Positions 30,387 through 40,298 of a stretch of DNA of 40,758 nucleotides are shown here, piece by piece (positions within the stretch are counted from its first letter, which is position 1; each line of letters starts with the position of its first letter). Where the stretch lies: positions 1-40,758 of the forward strand of contig QHQE01000114.1 of the NCBI GenBank assembly GCA_003219265.1, in the 5' to 3' direction. Below the pieces are notes generated by a model. It saw only the letters and a program-made list of their open reading frames with translations, searched no databases and was not told the origin of the DNA. Source of the stretch: Verrucomicrobiota bacterium (lineage in GTDB: Bacteria; Verrucomicrobiota; Verrucomicrobiia; Chthoniobacterales; UBA10450). Made by a program: the position numbers and the translations under genes.

Positions 30387-30920
30387 TCAGTGACTGCGCG
30401 AATAATGCCCCATCAACTCGCCTTGCGCGATCACGTGCCCTTTCATCGCCGAATCGAGCTGGGCGCGCTTTGAGCCAGCCGCGAGATTTATTTCCTGATC
30501 CAGCGCGAAAATCCTAAAGAAATAACGATGCGTGCCGGAAGGCGGGCAAGGTCCGCCGTAGCCGGATTTGCCGAAGTCATTAGTTCCTTGCGTCCCTTTT
30601 GGCGCGCTTCCTTCCGCGATCGTGCTCGTTTGCGGAGAAATGTTCCAAGCAATCCAATGCGTAAACAAACCGCTCGGCGCATCTGGATCATCGACAATCA
30701 GGACAAGGCTCTTGGCTGCCGGAGGAATTTCTTGAATCTGCAAAGGTGGGCTCGTATCCGCACCGTCGCACGAAAACTTGGAGGGAATATTTGCACCTTG
30801 TTGAAAAGCGGAACTCGTGATCTTCATCTTCTTGCCTCCAGTGGCCGATGACGACTGGCCGTGCGCGATCATGGGCAACACAATCGCCACCAGACCGACA
30901 ATAATGCGAGAAGCCATCAT
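30387..30920 (-). CDS. Secreted PEBP-like protein (YbhB/YbcL family)
   Basis: 177 residues. A signal peptide (MMASRIIVGLVAIVLPMIAHGQ) is followed by the PEBP fold with CDGADTSPPL, LVLIVDDPDAPSGLFTHWIAWNI (the DPDAP ligand pocket) and GPCPPSGTHRYFFRIFALD. Bacterial YbhB/YbcL proteins bind small ligands; their role is unclear. The frame opens earlier with TTG at 30932, but a GGAG ribosome site 6-7 nt before ATG 30920 decides the start. It probably acts in the periplasm. It lies upstream of folP on the same strand, 50 nt away. Confidence 0.9.
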   Translation of the reverse strand: MMASRIIVGLVAIVLPMIAHGQSSSATGGKKMKITSSAFQQGANIPSKFSCDGADTSPPLQIQEIPPAAKSLVLIVDDPDAPSGLFTHWIAWNISPQTSTIAEGSAPKGTQGTNDFGKSGYGGPCPPSGTHRYFFRIFALDQEINLAAGSKRAQLDSAMKGHVIAQGELMGHYSRSH

Positions 30921-30978
30921 TCGGTTCTCCAAAATCTCGTTACATCGACAATCGGGTCGATAATATGCTTTCGCTCAC

Positions 30979-33144
30979 ATGACTCAAGACGGACGTAAAA
31001 TTCGAGAAAAGATTCGCGCGCTCCTCGCTCGGAAAGACTACCGGCCACTCGATAAGATCGACATCGCGCACAAGCTCGGTTTGACCGGCGGCGAACGAGT
31101 CACGCTGCGCAAAATTTTGCGTGAGCTGGAACGCTCCGGCGAGATCGCGCGCATTCGCAAGAATCGTTACGTTTTGCCGGCTGAAGCCGATCTTGTCACC
31201 GGCACATTGTCGATCCATCAAGCCGGCTACGGCTTCCTCATTATCGAAACTCCAGGCGAGCCGGACATTTTTATCGCCGCAGAAAACACCGGCACGGCCA
31301 TGCACGGCGACCGCGTGGTCGCGCGGATCACGCGCGATGAAGCTTATGCGCGCGCGAAAGATCGACGTGGGCGGCAGGAAGGCCGTGTCATTCGAATCCT
31401 GGAACGCGCGCGCGATACGATCGTGGGCACGCTTCAGCACTCGCGGAACTTTTATTACGTCGTCCCGGATGATCCGCGTCTTGTTCACGATGTTTACGTT
31501 CAACTTCCGACGCGCGCGAAGCTGCCGAAGGCTCCGGGCCGCGGCGACAAGGTCGTGGTTCGATTGGAGCCGTGGGAATCGCGGCATGTTAATCCGGAAG
31601 GCGAGATCATCGAACTGCTCGGACCGGCCTCCGCTCCGGGCGTCGATATGCTCTCGATCATTCGGAAGTATGATCTGCCGACCGAATTTCCTCGCGCAGT
31701 TGTCGATGAAGCGAATCGGATTCCCGAGACCATCGGTGCACGGATGCTCGAAGGCCGCGAAGATTTGCGAGAAAAATTCATTGTCACCATCGACCCGGAT
31801 GACGCGCGCGATTTTGACGACGCGATTCATGTGGACAAGACCGACAACCAGGGCTGGCGACTCGGAGTTCACATTGCTGACGTTTCGGCTTATGTGAATC
31901 CCGACAGCGCGCTCGATCGCGAAGCCCGCCGGCGCGGAAACAGCGTTTATCTTCCGGACCGCGTGATCCCGATGTTGCCCGAACGCTTGAGCAACGGCGT
32001 TTGCAGTCTCAATCCGGGCGTCGATCGACTCACGCATTCCGTTTTCATTCAGTTCGACAAGAGCGGTCATGCAAAAAACGTCCGCTTCGCCAAAAGCGTG
32101 ATCCGCAGCGCGCATCGTCTGACTTACAAGCAGGCTTACTCGATCTTGCAGTCAGCCCCGCGCGACCGATTGAGCGAGCATCTGCATCAGGCGTGGGCGC
32201 TCGCATCATTGCTTCGCCGCCGGCGTTTCGAGCACGGCTCGCTCGATCTCGATTTTCCGGAAGTAAAAGTACATGTCGATGCAAACGGCGAGCCACTGAA
32301 GCTGGAGCGAGTTGAAAACGATGAATCGCACCAGCTCATCGAGGAATGCATGCTGGCCGCGAATGAGACGGTCGCGCGCGAGCTGAAGAAGCGTGCGATT
32401 CCAACGATTTATCGCGTGCATGAAAATCCGGACCCGGAGAAACTCGCGGAGTATCGCGAGTTCGCGCTCAGCTTTAATTATAAGGTCGGCGATCTGACGC
32501 ATCGTGCCGAGTTGCAGCGCCTGCTTGCTTCCATTCGCGGGAAACCGGAAGAGCAAGCGCTCAAGATCGCCCTGCTCAAAAGTTTGAAGCGGGCGCGTTA
32601 CTTTCCCCAGCCGCTCGGACATTACGGGCTGGCCAAAAATAACTATACGCATTTCACGAGTCCGATCCGGCGTTATGCGGACTTGGTCGTGCATCGCGCG
32701 CTGGTGGAACGCGATGGGAAGCGCCGACCGCGAACCGACATGAGCCAAATCGCTTCGGTGGCCGAGCATATTTCAACTACTGAACGCGTCGCCGCCGAGG
32801 CGGAGATCGAAGCTGTGCGGATGAAGAAGCTCGAGTTTTTTCAACGGCAACTCGACGAGCGCAATCCGCAGGTCTTTCGCGCAGCAATTGTTGATGTACG
32901 CAATTACGGCATGGTGGTTGAATTGCCGGATGTTCTTATCACGGGCCTTATCCACGTCTCTTCGCTGACAGACGACTTTTATGTATTCGAGCCGGTCCAA
33001 CGCCGTTTGATCGGCCGGCGATTCCGAAGACGTTTCGCGATCGGCGATGAGCTCCGCGTCTTTGTCGCGCGCGTGGACCGATTCAAGCGGCAGATTGATT
33101 TCGCATTGGCGGATCAACAAAAAAATCGAGCCCGAGCGCGCTGA
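30979..33144 (+). CDS. rnr: Ribonuclease R
   Basis: 721 residues. A winged-helix N-terminus (KIDIAHKLGL, LRELERSGEIARI) precedes cold-shock domains, the RNB nuclease domain with DPDDARDFDDAIHV (four acidic residues that hold Mg2+), HYGLAKNNYTHFTSPIRRYADL, and a C-terminal S1 domain (VVELPDVLITGLIHVSSL). It degrades structured RNA 3' to 5'. It has the normal length, with a short basic tail (QQKNRARAR) in place of the longer Lys-rich tail of E. coli RNase R. Confidence 0.96.
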   Translation: MTQDGRKIREKIRALLARKDYRPLDKIDIAHKLGLTGGERVTLRKILRELERSGEIARIRKNRYVLPAEADLVTGTLSIHQAGYGFLIIETPGEPDIFIAAENTGTAMHGDRVVARITRDEAYARAKDRRGRQEGRVIRILERARDTIVGTLQHSRNFYYVVPDDPRLVHDVYVQLPTRAKLPKAPGRGDKVVVRLEPWESRHVNPEGEIIELLGPASAPGVDMLSIIRKYDLPTEFPRAVVDEANRIPETIGARMLEGREDLREKFIVTIDPDDARDFDDAIHVDKTDNQGWRLGVHIADVSAYVNPDSALDREARRRGNSVYLPDRVIPMLPERLSNGVCSLNPGVDRLTHSVFIQFDKSGHAKNVRFAKSVIRSAHRLTYKQAYSILQSAPRDRLSEHLHQAWALASLLRRRRFEHGSLDLDFPEVKVHVDANGEPLKLERVENDESHQLIEECMLAANETVARELKKRAIPTIYRVHENPDPEKLAEYREFALSFNYKVGDLTHRAELQRLLASIRGKPEEQALKIALLKSLKRARYFPQPLGHYGLAKNNYTHFTSPIRRYADLVVHRALVERDGKRRPRTDMSQIASVAEHISTTERVAAEAEIEAVRMKKLEFFQRQLDERNPQVFRAAIVDVRNYGMVVELPDVLITGLIHVSSLTDDFYVFEPVQRRLIGRRFRRRFAIGDELRVFVARVDRFKRQIDFALADQQKNRARAR

Positions 33145-33260
33145 CTTTTAACGCAAACTACCGCGAAAGGCTTCTTGCCAAAGAACTTGCGGCTAGATTT
33201 TCGTGTAAAATTTTCTTCCATTTTGCAAACAAGGCACCGTAAACTCGCCCGGTTCAGAAA

Positions 33261-33470
33261 ATGGATAATATCATCGAGGCGAGAGAAGTGCAGATCGAGC
33301 GCAAGCATTTTTACGTGGAATTCCGGGAGAACGAGCGTGGGAAATTCTTGCGAATCACTGAGGAAGCTCACGGCCGCCGCAATACCATCATCGTACCGAG
33401 CACCGGAGTAGATGATTTTACCGCGGCCATTGCTGAAGTACTTCAAGGCGTCGAGAGCGCGCCTGCCTAA
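33261..33470 (+). CDS. DUF3276 family, PUR-alpha-like nucleic-acid-binding protein
   Basis: 69 residues. EREVQIERKHFYVEFRENERGKFLRI-like sequence and IIVPSTGVDDF follow the PUR repeat (a beta sheet plus one helix). DUF3276/PUR proteins are found in Bacteroidetes, spirochaetes and PVC bacteria; characterised members bind single-stranded DNA and RNA. ATG at 33261. The stop is directly followed by a heptamer repeat. It may share a transcript with rnr, 116 nt upstream. Confidence 0.85.
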   Translation: MDNIIEAREVQIERKHFYVEFRENERGKFLRITEEAHGRRNTIIVPSTGVDDFTAAIAEVLQGVESAPA

Positions 33471-33473
33471 AGG

Positions 33474-33522
33474 AAACGTTCAACGCTCAACGTCCAACAC
33501 TCAACGTTGAATTCAGAAGATC
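33474..33522. repeat. Heptamer tandem repeat (CAACNNN) with shared core, copy 2
   Basis: Directly after the DUF3276 stop come AAACGTT, CAACGCT, CAACGTC, CAACACT, CAACGTT in exact 7-nt steps. They run into a core (33505-33522) that is the exact reverse complement of 9111-9128; similarity extends to about 24 nt with one mismatch. More CAACG/CGTTG words follow to about 33550. Compared with copy 1, the core is inverted relative to the heptamers. Confidence 0.65.
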
Positions 33523-33633
33523 GTTGAAAGAAGGTTCAACGGCGTTGAACATTTTCCGGTTGGCCGTTCTCGCGCGTTGACACCCCAAGACGCGGAATTA
33601 CTGTGCGCTTCCGCGGAGCCGTTCAAAATCTTT

Positions 33634-36387
33634 ATGGCTAGGAAAAGGAAAGCTTCCGAACGCACATCGCTGCCAAAACGGAAAACGTCGCGCTACGTTT
33701 ATTATTTCGGAGATGGTCACGCAGATGGCGCTGGCAACATGAAGCCGCTCCTCGGTGGCAAGGGAGCAAATCTGCACGAGATGACACGCATCGGTTTGCC
33801 TGTGCCGCCGGGATTTACCATCACAACCGAGGTCTGCACTTATTTTTACGACCACGAACGCAGCTACCCGCCACAACTCGAAGCGGAAGTGGCGGCGGCG
33901 CTGGCCAAAGTTGAGAAATCAGCCGGGAAAAAACTCGGCGACAAAGAGAAGCCGCTCCTTGTTTCCGTGCGCTCAGGGGCGCGCGATTCCATGCCCGGAA
34001 TGATGGACACGATCCTGAACCTGGGGATGAACGACGAGGTCGTGGAGGTTGTTGCCAAAAAAACAAACAACCCGCGCTTCGCCTGGGATTCGTATCGGCG
34101 TTTCTTGCAGATGTATGGCGACGTGGTGATGGGCGTACAGAAAGCTCCGGACGAAGACCACGAACCGTTTGAAAGCGCGATCGAACACCTGAAGGACCAG
34201 CGTTACAGCAAGCATGACTTCCCGGACGTGAAACTGACGCATGCTGATTTGAAGGAGCTGGTGAAACGCTTCAAGGCATTAATCAAAGCACGGACCGGCA
34301 AATCGTTTCCACAGGACGCGAAGGAACAACTTTGGGGCGCGATCGGCGCGGTTTTTGGCTCGTGGATGAATGATCGCGCGATTGTTTACCGGCGAAAGTA
34401 CGGACTCCCGCACGATTGGGGAACGGCGGTCAATGTCCAGACAATGGTGTTCGGAAACATGGGCGACACCAGCGCGACCGGAGTTGCATTCACGCGCGAC
34501 CCAGCAAGCGGCGAAAGAGTTTTTTACGGCGAATATTTGATCAACGCGCAGGGCGAGGACGTGGTGGCGGGCGTGCGCACGCCGCATCCGATCGCCGATC
34601 TGGCGAGGCAAATGCCGGCGGCGCACAAAGAGCTAATGAAGGTGCGGGCGAAGCTCGAAAACCATCTCAAGGACATGCAAGACCTCGAATTCACAATCGA
34701 GGACAAGCGCCTTTACATTTTACAGACGCGCAACGGCAAACGCACCGGCCACGCCGCGGTCCGCATCGCGGTCGAGATGGTCGGCGAAAAATTGATTACA
34801 AAAAAAGAGGCCGTGCGGCGCGTCCCGGCGGATTCGCTCGCGCATCTTCTGGCGCCGATCTTTGATCGGCGATCAGAGAGCCAGGCAAAAAAAATCGGAA
34901 GTGGTTTGGCCGCGGGACCAGGGGCAGCGTCTGGTCATGTGGTTTTCAGCGCCGCAGAAGCGGTCGCACGCTCGGAGAAAGGCGAGAAAGTGGTGCTCGC
35001 GCGGATCGAAACTTCGCCAGAAGATCTGCGCGGCATGATCGCGGCCGAAGGTATTCTGACTTCGCGTGGCGGCGTTTCATCCCATGCGGCCCTGGTCGCG
35101 CGACAAATGGGAAAGGTGTGCGTGTGCGGAGCGACCGGGATTCAGATTGATTATCGAAAGCGAACCTTGAGCGCAAACGGCACGACATTAAAGCAGGGCG
35201 ATTACATGTCGATCGATGGAACAGCGGGTGAAGTCTTCGCGGGAGAAGTCGCGACCGCGCCCTCAGAGATTGTACAAGTTCTGGTCGATCGTTCGCTCGA
35301 TGGAAAGAAAAGCGCGACGTACCAGCAATACGCGAAGTTGATGGATTGGGTGGATGAGTTTCGCAAACTCAACGTGCGCGCGAACGCTGATACGCCCGAG
35401 CAGGTGGCAAACGCAGTCGCTTTTGGCGCAGAAGGCATAGGGCTTTGCCGCACCGAGCATATGTTTTTTGAAGGCGATCGGATAGATGCCATGCGAGAAA
35501 TGATTCTGGCGGGCGGCAAGGAAGACCGGGCGCACGCACTGGCCAAACTGCTTCCGTATCAACGCGACGATTTCATCGGTATCTTTACGGCCTTAAAAGG
35601 TTTGCCCGCTACGATCCGCTTTCTCGATCCGCCGCTCCACGAGTTTTTGCCTAACGATCCCGCACAACAGGAGGAACTCGCGAACAAACTCGGCGTCTCT
35701 GTTGAACAAATCTCGCGGCGCGTGCGCGAGCTGCACGAATTCAATCCCATGCTCGGACATCGCGGCTGTCGGCTCGGCATCGTTTATCCCGAAATTTCCG
35801 AGATGCAGGCGCGCGCCATTTTTGAAGCGGCTGCAGAAGTGCAAGGCAAAGACATCAAGGTCCGTCCTGAGATCATGATTCCGCTGGTCGGCTTTCCGCG
35901 TGAACTCAAATTGCAAATCGAGATCGTCCGCCGCGTGGCTGAGAAAGTAGCGAAGGAGAAAAAGACGAAGTTCCATTATCTTGTCGGGACGATGATCGAA
36001 ATTCCGCGCGCCGCGCTGGTGGCCGACGAGATCGCGCGCGACGCCGAGTTCTTCAGCTTCGGCACCAACGATCTCACCCAGACAACACTCGGCATGAGCC
36101 GCGATGATTCCGGAAGTTTTCTGCCGGCGTATGCGGAACTCGATATTGTCGATGCAAATCCATTTGCGTCTATTGATCAGAAAGGCGTTGGGCGGCTGAT
36201 GGAAATTACGCGCGACCTCGGACGCAAGACTCGGCCCGACATCAAGCTGGGGATTTGCGGCGAACACGGCGGCGAGCCGACGAGCGTGAAGTTCTGTCAC
36301 CGGCTCGGCTTGGACTACGTAAGTTGCAGTCCTTTTCGGATTCCGATTGCGCGCCTGGCCGCAGCCCAAGCCGCGCTCGAGAAATAG
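33634..36387 (+). CDS. ppdK: Pyruvate, phosphate dikinase
   Basis: 917 residues. The N-terminal ATP-grasp domain ([37 protein letters not shown]), the swivelling phosphohistidine domain with His484 in [15 protein letters not shown], and the C-terminal PEP barrel with catalytic Cys875 in CGEHGGEP are all present. It interconverts pyruvate, ATP and phosphate with PEP, AMP and pyrophosphate. The frame opens at TTG 33577, but ATG 33634 gives a basic lead ([17 protein letters not shown]) and then the family start YVYYFGDG. The lead is about 15 residues longer than usual. It converges on the O-antigen-ligase gene. Confidence 0.96.
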   Translation: MARKRKASERTSLPKRKTSRYVYYFGDGHADGAGNMKPLLGGKGANLHEMTRIGLPVPPGFTITTEVCTYFYDHERSYPPQLEAEVAAALAKVEKSAGKKLGDKEKPLLVSVRSGARDSMPGMMDTILNLGMNDEVVEVVAKKTNNPRFAWDSYRRFLQMYGDVVMGVQKAPDEDHEPFESAIEHLKDQRYSKHDFPDVKLTHADLKELVKRFKALIKARTGKSFPQDAKEQLWGAIGAVFGSWMNDRAIVYRRKYGLPHDWGTAVNVQTMVFGNMGDTSATGVAFTRDPASGERVFYGEYLINAQGEDVVAGVRTPHPIADLARQMPAAHKELMKVRAKLENHLKDMQDLEFTIEDKRLYILQTRNGKRTGHAAVRIAVEMVGEKLITKKEAVRRVPADSLAHLLAPIFDRRSESQAKKIGSGLAAGPGAASGHVVFSAAEAVARSEKGEKVVLARIETSPEDLRGMIAAEGILTSRGGVSSHAALVARQMGKVCVCGATGIQIDYRKRTLSANGTTLKQGDYMSIDGTAGEVFAGEVATAPSEIVQVLVDRSLDGKKSATYQQYAKLMDWVDEFRKLNVRANADTPEQVANAVAFGAEGIGLCRTEHMFFEGDRIDAMREMILAGGKEDRAHALAKLLPYQRDDFIGIFTALKGLPATIRFLDPPLHEFLPNDPAQQEELANKLGVSVEQISRRVRELHEFNPMLGHRGCRLGIVYPEISEMQARAIFEAAAEVQGKDIKVRPEIMIPLVGFPRELKLQIEIVRRVAEKVAKEKKTKFHYLVGTMIEIPRAALVADEIARDAEFFSFGTNDLTQTTLGMSRDDSGSFLPAYAELDIVDANPFASIDQKGVGRLMEITRDLGRKTRPDIKLGICGEHGGEPTSVKFCHRLGLDYVSCSPFRIPIARLAAAQAALEK

Positions 36388-36397
36388 TTACGCCAGA

Positions 36398-38797
36398 TTA
36401 TCTGGCCGCTCTTGCCTTCGCCTCGTGAAACGCTTGCCAGGCGTTCCAGGCCCGTTCCCAGTTTTGCTTGGCAGCCCAAGATTGCGCTTCCAGGAAATGA
36501 AAATATACGGGCGCATTCGGCCGCTCGCTAAAATGACGGGCGGTGAGGAGCGCGTCGTCGATGTGCCCGCGCTGCATTTGCTCGCGATAAAGAGCGTAGC
36601 CGACCGCGTAATTATCGGGGGCGGCATAAAAGCGGCTTTGCAGTTCTTGCAGGGAAGATGTCGATGTGATTCGAGGCAGTGCGACTGCTTCGCCGAACCG
36701 CTGGGTCAATTCGTAGGCAGAACGAAAATCTTTCCTGGTGGCGTCATATCTCGCCATGCCGAGCCAAGCATAGCTGAGCCAATCCGGATACTGCTGAACA
36801 ATCTTGGAGAGTTGCTCGAGGTCGCTGCGTTCCGACCACAATGAGAACAGCGCTAGCTTTTCCGTCTCGCTGAGTGTTTCCAAATTCGGATCGTGCTTAA
36901 AAAACTCTCCGAGCGCGTGATTAAAAAGCTCGCCTGAAACGCGGCTGAGATAAGCCAGCACCAGGTCGTGCTGACGGAGACCGATTTCTTCGAGAATGCG
37001 ACTCACCTCCGGGCTCTGCATCGACGCGTTGGACAGCATGCTTGAGTAAGCTTCGGGCCGCTGTTCCGGCCCGGCCCGGCGCAACGCTTCCCGCCAGGCC
37101 GTCGCCGCAAGGACGGGGCGCGACGATAACCAAACGTTCCCTTCCGCGAGCGGAACTTCGTAAGCGTTAGGCTCGAGAAAGCGAGCCCGGCGGAAATCAT
37201 CGAGGGCACTCGATGGTTGTTTCATTCCCACTTCTCCGAGGGAGCGCAGGAAATAAAGCTGCCAATCGAGAGGCGCCCACGCCAGAGCGTGATTAGTCAG
37301 CGAGACGGTTTCGGCAAAATTGCGGTCACGGTTTGCAGCGGCCGACAATTCTTTGGCGTTAGCAACTCCGACAACTCCGGGCAGCGGCATCTTGCCGCGG
37401 GCGGCGACAGTCCATGATGCGCCGCTCACCACCAGGAGAAGACCGACCAGACGAAAAAGACTCGCGATCCACCGGCTTGGCTTTAACCCCAATGGCCGGT
37501 GCAAGGAAAGCCCTAACAAAAAGATGCCGGCGAACGCGGTGCCGACCCGGTGTCCGGGAACATCGAGAAGTCCATGCAGAGCGAATACGACCGCGCCGAT
37601 GAGCGCGGCTAGGCGGAACCGCTGATTGGTTCCTTCCCGCAAAGGCAGAACCCGGCGTATCAGAAACGCTGCGCCAATGACGATCAACGCGACTGCGGGC
37701 CAACCCAACTCGCTCCACAACCAGAGCCAATCGCTTTCCGGGTGTAAGGCGCGCGTGTCGCCCGACGAAGCCGAGCGGAAAATCGCAAAGACGGCGTCGA
37801 AATTTCCCAAACCGATCCCGCACCAGGGCGATGCGCGAATCAGTTGGAAAGCGTCGCGAAAGATCCGCCACCGAAAATCTGTTGAAATTCCCAGGCCCCC
37901 GACCTCGCGGAGGTGAAATCGTTCCAGCGTTTGTCCTCCAAAGAGCAGAATCGCGGTCAGTAAGAGCAGCAGGAAAGAGAATCCTAGCGCAATGCGCGCC
38001 GAAGAGCGCTGCCGGAGCGCGACGACCGCAATCCAGAGCGAACTACCGCCAACCAGAATAACCAGGCCGGCGCGAGAAAAATTCAGAACGATCGCCGCGA
38101 TGAGAATTCCGAGTGCCATGAGCCAGATGAGCCAGCGTTTTCTTCCGTGACGAAGGTCATCCTGCCCGCACGCCAGTAGGACAATCGCCGTGATGCCAAA
38201 AAGATCGGCGGTGTGATTTCGATTTGGGAACGGCCCGAAGCCGCGCTGGTTAATCCAAAAAGGGAAAGCCGCGTGCGCCAAATAAAGCGCGATGCTAATC
38301 CCGGCCAGGGCAACGATGCCGGTGACAAAAAGCCGAAGCTGAAAACGAACGGAGCGAAGCCCGATTTCCTGCGTGCAGACCAAATAGAGCCAGCTCATCC
38401 CCGCGATCAAGCTGATCAGACAACCCACCGTCATCCATGGCTGCGGCGTGATGGTTATCGGGAGGGAGATTGTGAAATCATTAATCAGCGCGCTCCGCCA
38501 TGCTGGCATAAAAAACCAGCCGGCAGGCAGGAAGGCGATTGCCGCCAAGCAAATCAGCGCGACAAAAATGCAATTTGTGGCTGGGCCGAGCGAAGCGCGA
38601 GGAGGTCGAACAAACAGATACAATCCAAGCAACGCCGCTATGATTCCCTCCGCCCATTTTTGTGAGCCTCCACCCAGGAAACAAGCTAGTACAGGCAGAA
38701 GAGCAATGGCAGCGTTGCTCATCCATTGCGCCGCCGAAATGCTGCCCCGAATCCTTTCGGGGTTGCGGCGTTGGGACTGCGGCTCGGAATCTCGCAT
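36398..38797 (-). CDS. O-antigen ligase/polymerase-like membrane protein with C-terminal TPR-like region
   Basis: 799 residues. The N-terminal about 460 contain around 12 membrane helices with the Wzy_C/WaaL-type periplasmic loop (FNFSRAG, GGLGISTDFRWRIFRDAFQLIRASPWCGIGLGNF). The C-terminal about 330 are helical and TPR-like (WQLYFLRSLGEVGMKQPSSALDDFRRARFLEP), probably periplasmic. The N-terminal domain belongs to the family that polymerises or ligates surface polysaccharide. Beside a sugar transferase and a glycosyltransferase, it is probably the polymerase or ligase of that polymer. The start ATG at 38797 has no clear ribosome site; the next Met (MSNAAIALL) is possible. Confidence 0.85.
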   Translation of the reverse strand: MRDSEPQSQRRNPERIRGSISAAQWMSNAAIALLPVLACFLGGGSQKWAEGIIAALLGLYLFVRPPRASLGPATNCIFVALICLAAIAFLPAGWFFMPAWRSALINDFTISLPITITPQPWMTVGCLISLIAGMSWLYLVCTQEIGLRSVRFQLRLFVTGIVALAGISIALYLAHAAFPFWINQRGFGPFPNRNHTADLFGITAIVLLACGQDDLRHGRKRWLIWLMALGILIAAIVLNFSRAGLVILVGGSSLWIAVVALRQRSSARIALGFSFLLLLLTAILLFGGQTLERFHLREVGGLGISTDFRWRIFRDAFQLIRASPWCGIGLGNFDAVFAIFRSASSGDTRALHPESDWLWLWSELGWPAVALIVIGAAFLIRRVLPLREGTNQRFRLAALIGAVVFALHGLLDVPGHRVGTAFAGIFLLGLSLHRPLGLKPSRWIASLFRLVGLLLVVSGASWTVAARGKMPLPGVVGVANAKELSAAANRDRNFAETVSLTNHALAWAPLDWQLYFLRSLGEVGMKQPSSALDDFRRARFLEPNAYEVPLAEGNVWLSSRPVLAATAWREALRRAGPEQRPEAYSSMLSNASMQSPEVSRILEEIGLRQHDLVLAYLSRVSGELFNHALGEFFKHDPNLETLSETEKLALFSLWSERSDLEQLSKIVQQYPDWLSYAWLGMARYDATRKDFRSAYELTQRFGEAVALPRITSTSSLQELQSRFYAAPDNYAVGYALYREQMQRGHIDDALLTARHFSERPNAPVYFHFLEAQSWAAKQNWERAWNAWQAFHEAKARAAR

Positions 38798-38853
38798 TAG
38801 TTGAAGAGGATTGCCATGGTATGGGAATAGCTAGTTCAGCCCGAGCGTGTCGT

Positions 38854-38868
38854 CTGCGCAATGCGCAG
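38854..38868. promoter_or_regulatory. Palindrome between divergent polysaccharide genes
   Basis: CTGCGC AAT GCGCAG lies in the 153-nt gap between the divergent O-antigen-ligase and sugar-transferase genes. It could be an operator shared by both promoters or a small hairpin; there is no supporting promoter match. Confidence 0.25.
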
Positions 38869-38950
38869 CTCTCATGTTCGCGTCAAGCTTACCACCAGTT
38901 GAAGCCACGCCGCCATCGCGTACTCTCCACCTGACTCCAGCGCCATAGCC

Positions 38951-39658
38951 ATGGTTACGCAACGCACGGAAGGTCTCTACCGCCTTTTCCTGCTCTGCCA
39001 GATCGTCATCGTCGCTCTTCTGTTCTGGTTCGGTGTTTGGGTGATGGTGACGTTTTACTCTCCGGGCGCGGAACTGACCTGGCGACGTTACAGCATCTAC
39101 TGCGGCCTGCTCATTCTCGGCATGTGTCTGGAAGCGCTCACTCGCGGCGGTTCGAGAAATTATTTTCTGCAAAACGAATTGTTGCGGCAGCATCGGCTCA
39201 GTCTTCGGCAAACTATCGCCAGCACCGGCCTGCTGGTTCTTTATCTCATCGCCACCAAGGACGCCTTCATTTCGCGAATTTTCTTCTTTAACTTTGTTCC
39301 CTGGCTCTATGTCGCCCTGCTCTTCTCGCATTATTATCTTCCGCCGCTTTTGGCGCGCGGAATTTTCACGCGGCTGCGCGAAGAGAAAACTCTCCTGGTA
39401 GGTTCTCCGCGTAAAGCAGCTCAGCTTCGCAGCTGGCTGCGACGCAAAGCAGAAATCGGATTTCGCACCGTCGGATTGATTTGTGAAGAAAGTAATCCGG
39501 GAGCTTGGCATCACCCAGGTCATTTTGTTGGAATTTCCCCTCTTCACCGAGATCAACCGCAATATTATTCGCATCTGCGATCAACTCGGCATCCGGCTGC
39601 TCATTGTCAGCGATCTGGAGGAAAAGCTGCGCCATTCGGTCACGCACTTCGAAGATGA
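38951..39658 (+). CDS. Polyprenyl-phosphate sugar transferase, 5' fragment (frameshifted)
   Basis: The first about 180 residues are authentic: four to five membrane helices (YRLFLLCQIVIVALLFWFGV, LLILGMCLEAL, TIASTGLLVLYLIAT, FFFNFVPWLYVALL), then the nucleotide-binding-like stretch KTLLVGSPRKAAQLRSWL and [10 protein letters not shown]. This is the N-terminal half of WbaP/WcaJ-type initiating transferases. After residue 180 the frame reads only the shadow of the next frame (NPGAWHHPG...) to a stop at 39658. The true continuation is the frame from 39483, and about 15-20 residues expected between the two (usually VLGxxxDL) are missing. Most likely a deletion with frameshift, so the gene is broken. 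Confidence 0.75.
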   Translation: MVTQRTEGLYRLFLLCQIVIVALLFWFGVWVMVTFYSPGAELTWRRYSIYCGLLILGMCLEALTRGGSRNYFLQNELLRQHRLSLRQTIASTGLLVLYLIATKDAFISRIFFFNFVPWLYVALLFSHYYLPPLLARGIFTRLREEKTLLVGSPRKAAQLRSWLRRKAEIGFRTVGLICEESNPGAWHHPGHFVGISPLHRDQPQYYSHLRSTRHPAAHCQRSGGKAAPFGHALRR

Positions 39659-40298
39659 CGGCTTCCGCTTTATCGGTCTCCGCGAAGAACCGCTGGAGAA
39701 TCCCCTGAACCGCTTCTTTAAACGGGCGATCGATCTCGCCATCGCCTTGCCGGTAGTGCTTTTCATATTTCCCATCCTGGCGGTACTTGTCTGGGTCGCA
39801 CAGCGCTACCAATCGCCCGGCCCACTCTTTCATGCACAAACCCGTGCCGGCATGCAAAATCGACAATTCATCATCTTCAAATTTCGCACCATGCGGCCCG
39901 ATCACGATGAGCTCGCGCGTCAGGCGCGGGATCGAGACGAACGCGTTTATCCACTCGGCAAGTGGTTTCGCAAGCTCAGCATCGATGAAGTGCCGCAGTT
40001 TTGGAATGTTCTGCGCGGCGATATGAGCATCGTTGGGCCGCGCCCGCACCTGATCGAGCACAATAACCAGTTTTCGCGACTCATGGAGAACTATCACGTC
40101 CGCGCATTCGTCAAACCCGGAATCACCGGCCTCGCCCAAGTGCGCGGGTTCCGTGGTGAAGCACGGAATAACTCCGACATCGAGAACCGCGTTGCGTGCG
40201 ACATCGAGTATCTGGAAAACTGGCATCTCTCGCTCGAGTGCGGAATTATCCTGCGCACCTTTGCGCAGCTCATCGTGCCGCCACGCACGGCCTACTGA
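39483..40298 (+). CDS. Polyprenyl-phosphate sugar transferase, 3' fragment (catalytic domain)
   Basis: 271 residues from a GTG at 39483, a +1 shift from the 5' fragment. [18 protein letters not shown] continues the family sequence. It then passes through a membrane re-entrant helix ([24 protein letters not shown]) into the Bac_transf catalytic domain: [44 protein letters not shown] and [14 protein letters not shown]. It would load a sugar phosphate onto undecaprenyl phosphate. If translated from the GTG alone, the catalytic domain keeps its anchor helix, so residual function is possible. It converges on the partial glycosyltransferase; the stops are 1 nt apart. Confidence 0.85.
   Translation: MKKVIRELGITQVILLEFPLFTEINRNIIRICDQLGIRLLIVSDLEEKLRHSVTHFEDDGFRFIGLREEPLENPLNRFFKRAIDLAIALPVVLFIFPILAVLVWVAQRYQSPGPLFHAQTRAGMQNRQFIIFKFRTMRPDHDELARQARDRDERVYPLGKWFRKLSIDEVPQFWNVLRGDMSIVGPRPHLIEHNNQFSRLMENYHVRAFVKPGITGLAQVRGFRGEARNNSDIENRVACDIEYLENWHLSLECGIILRTFAQLIVPPRTAY

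Noticed and set aside
30940-32115. 391-codon minus-strand open frame opposite rnr
   Set aside because: Mirror frame of the RNase R gene; its composition follows the sense codons and no motif is visible.
33145-33260. Promoter with TAAAAT before the DUF3276 gene
   Set aside because: The hexamer 17 nt upstream (GAACTT) is too far from a -35 consensus; not enough to call.
38831-39574. 247-codon minus-strand frame opposite the sugar transferase
   Set aside because: Antisense to the membrane-helix region; no conserved features.
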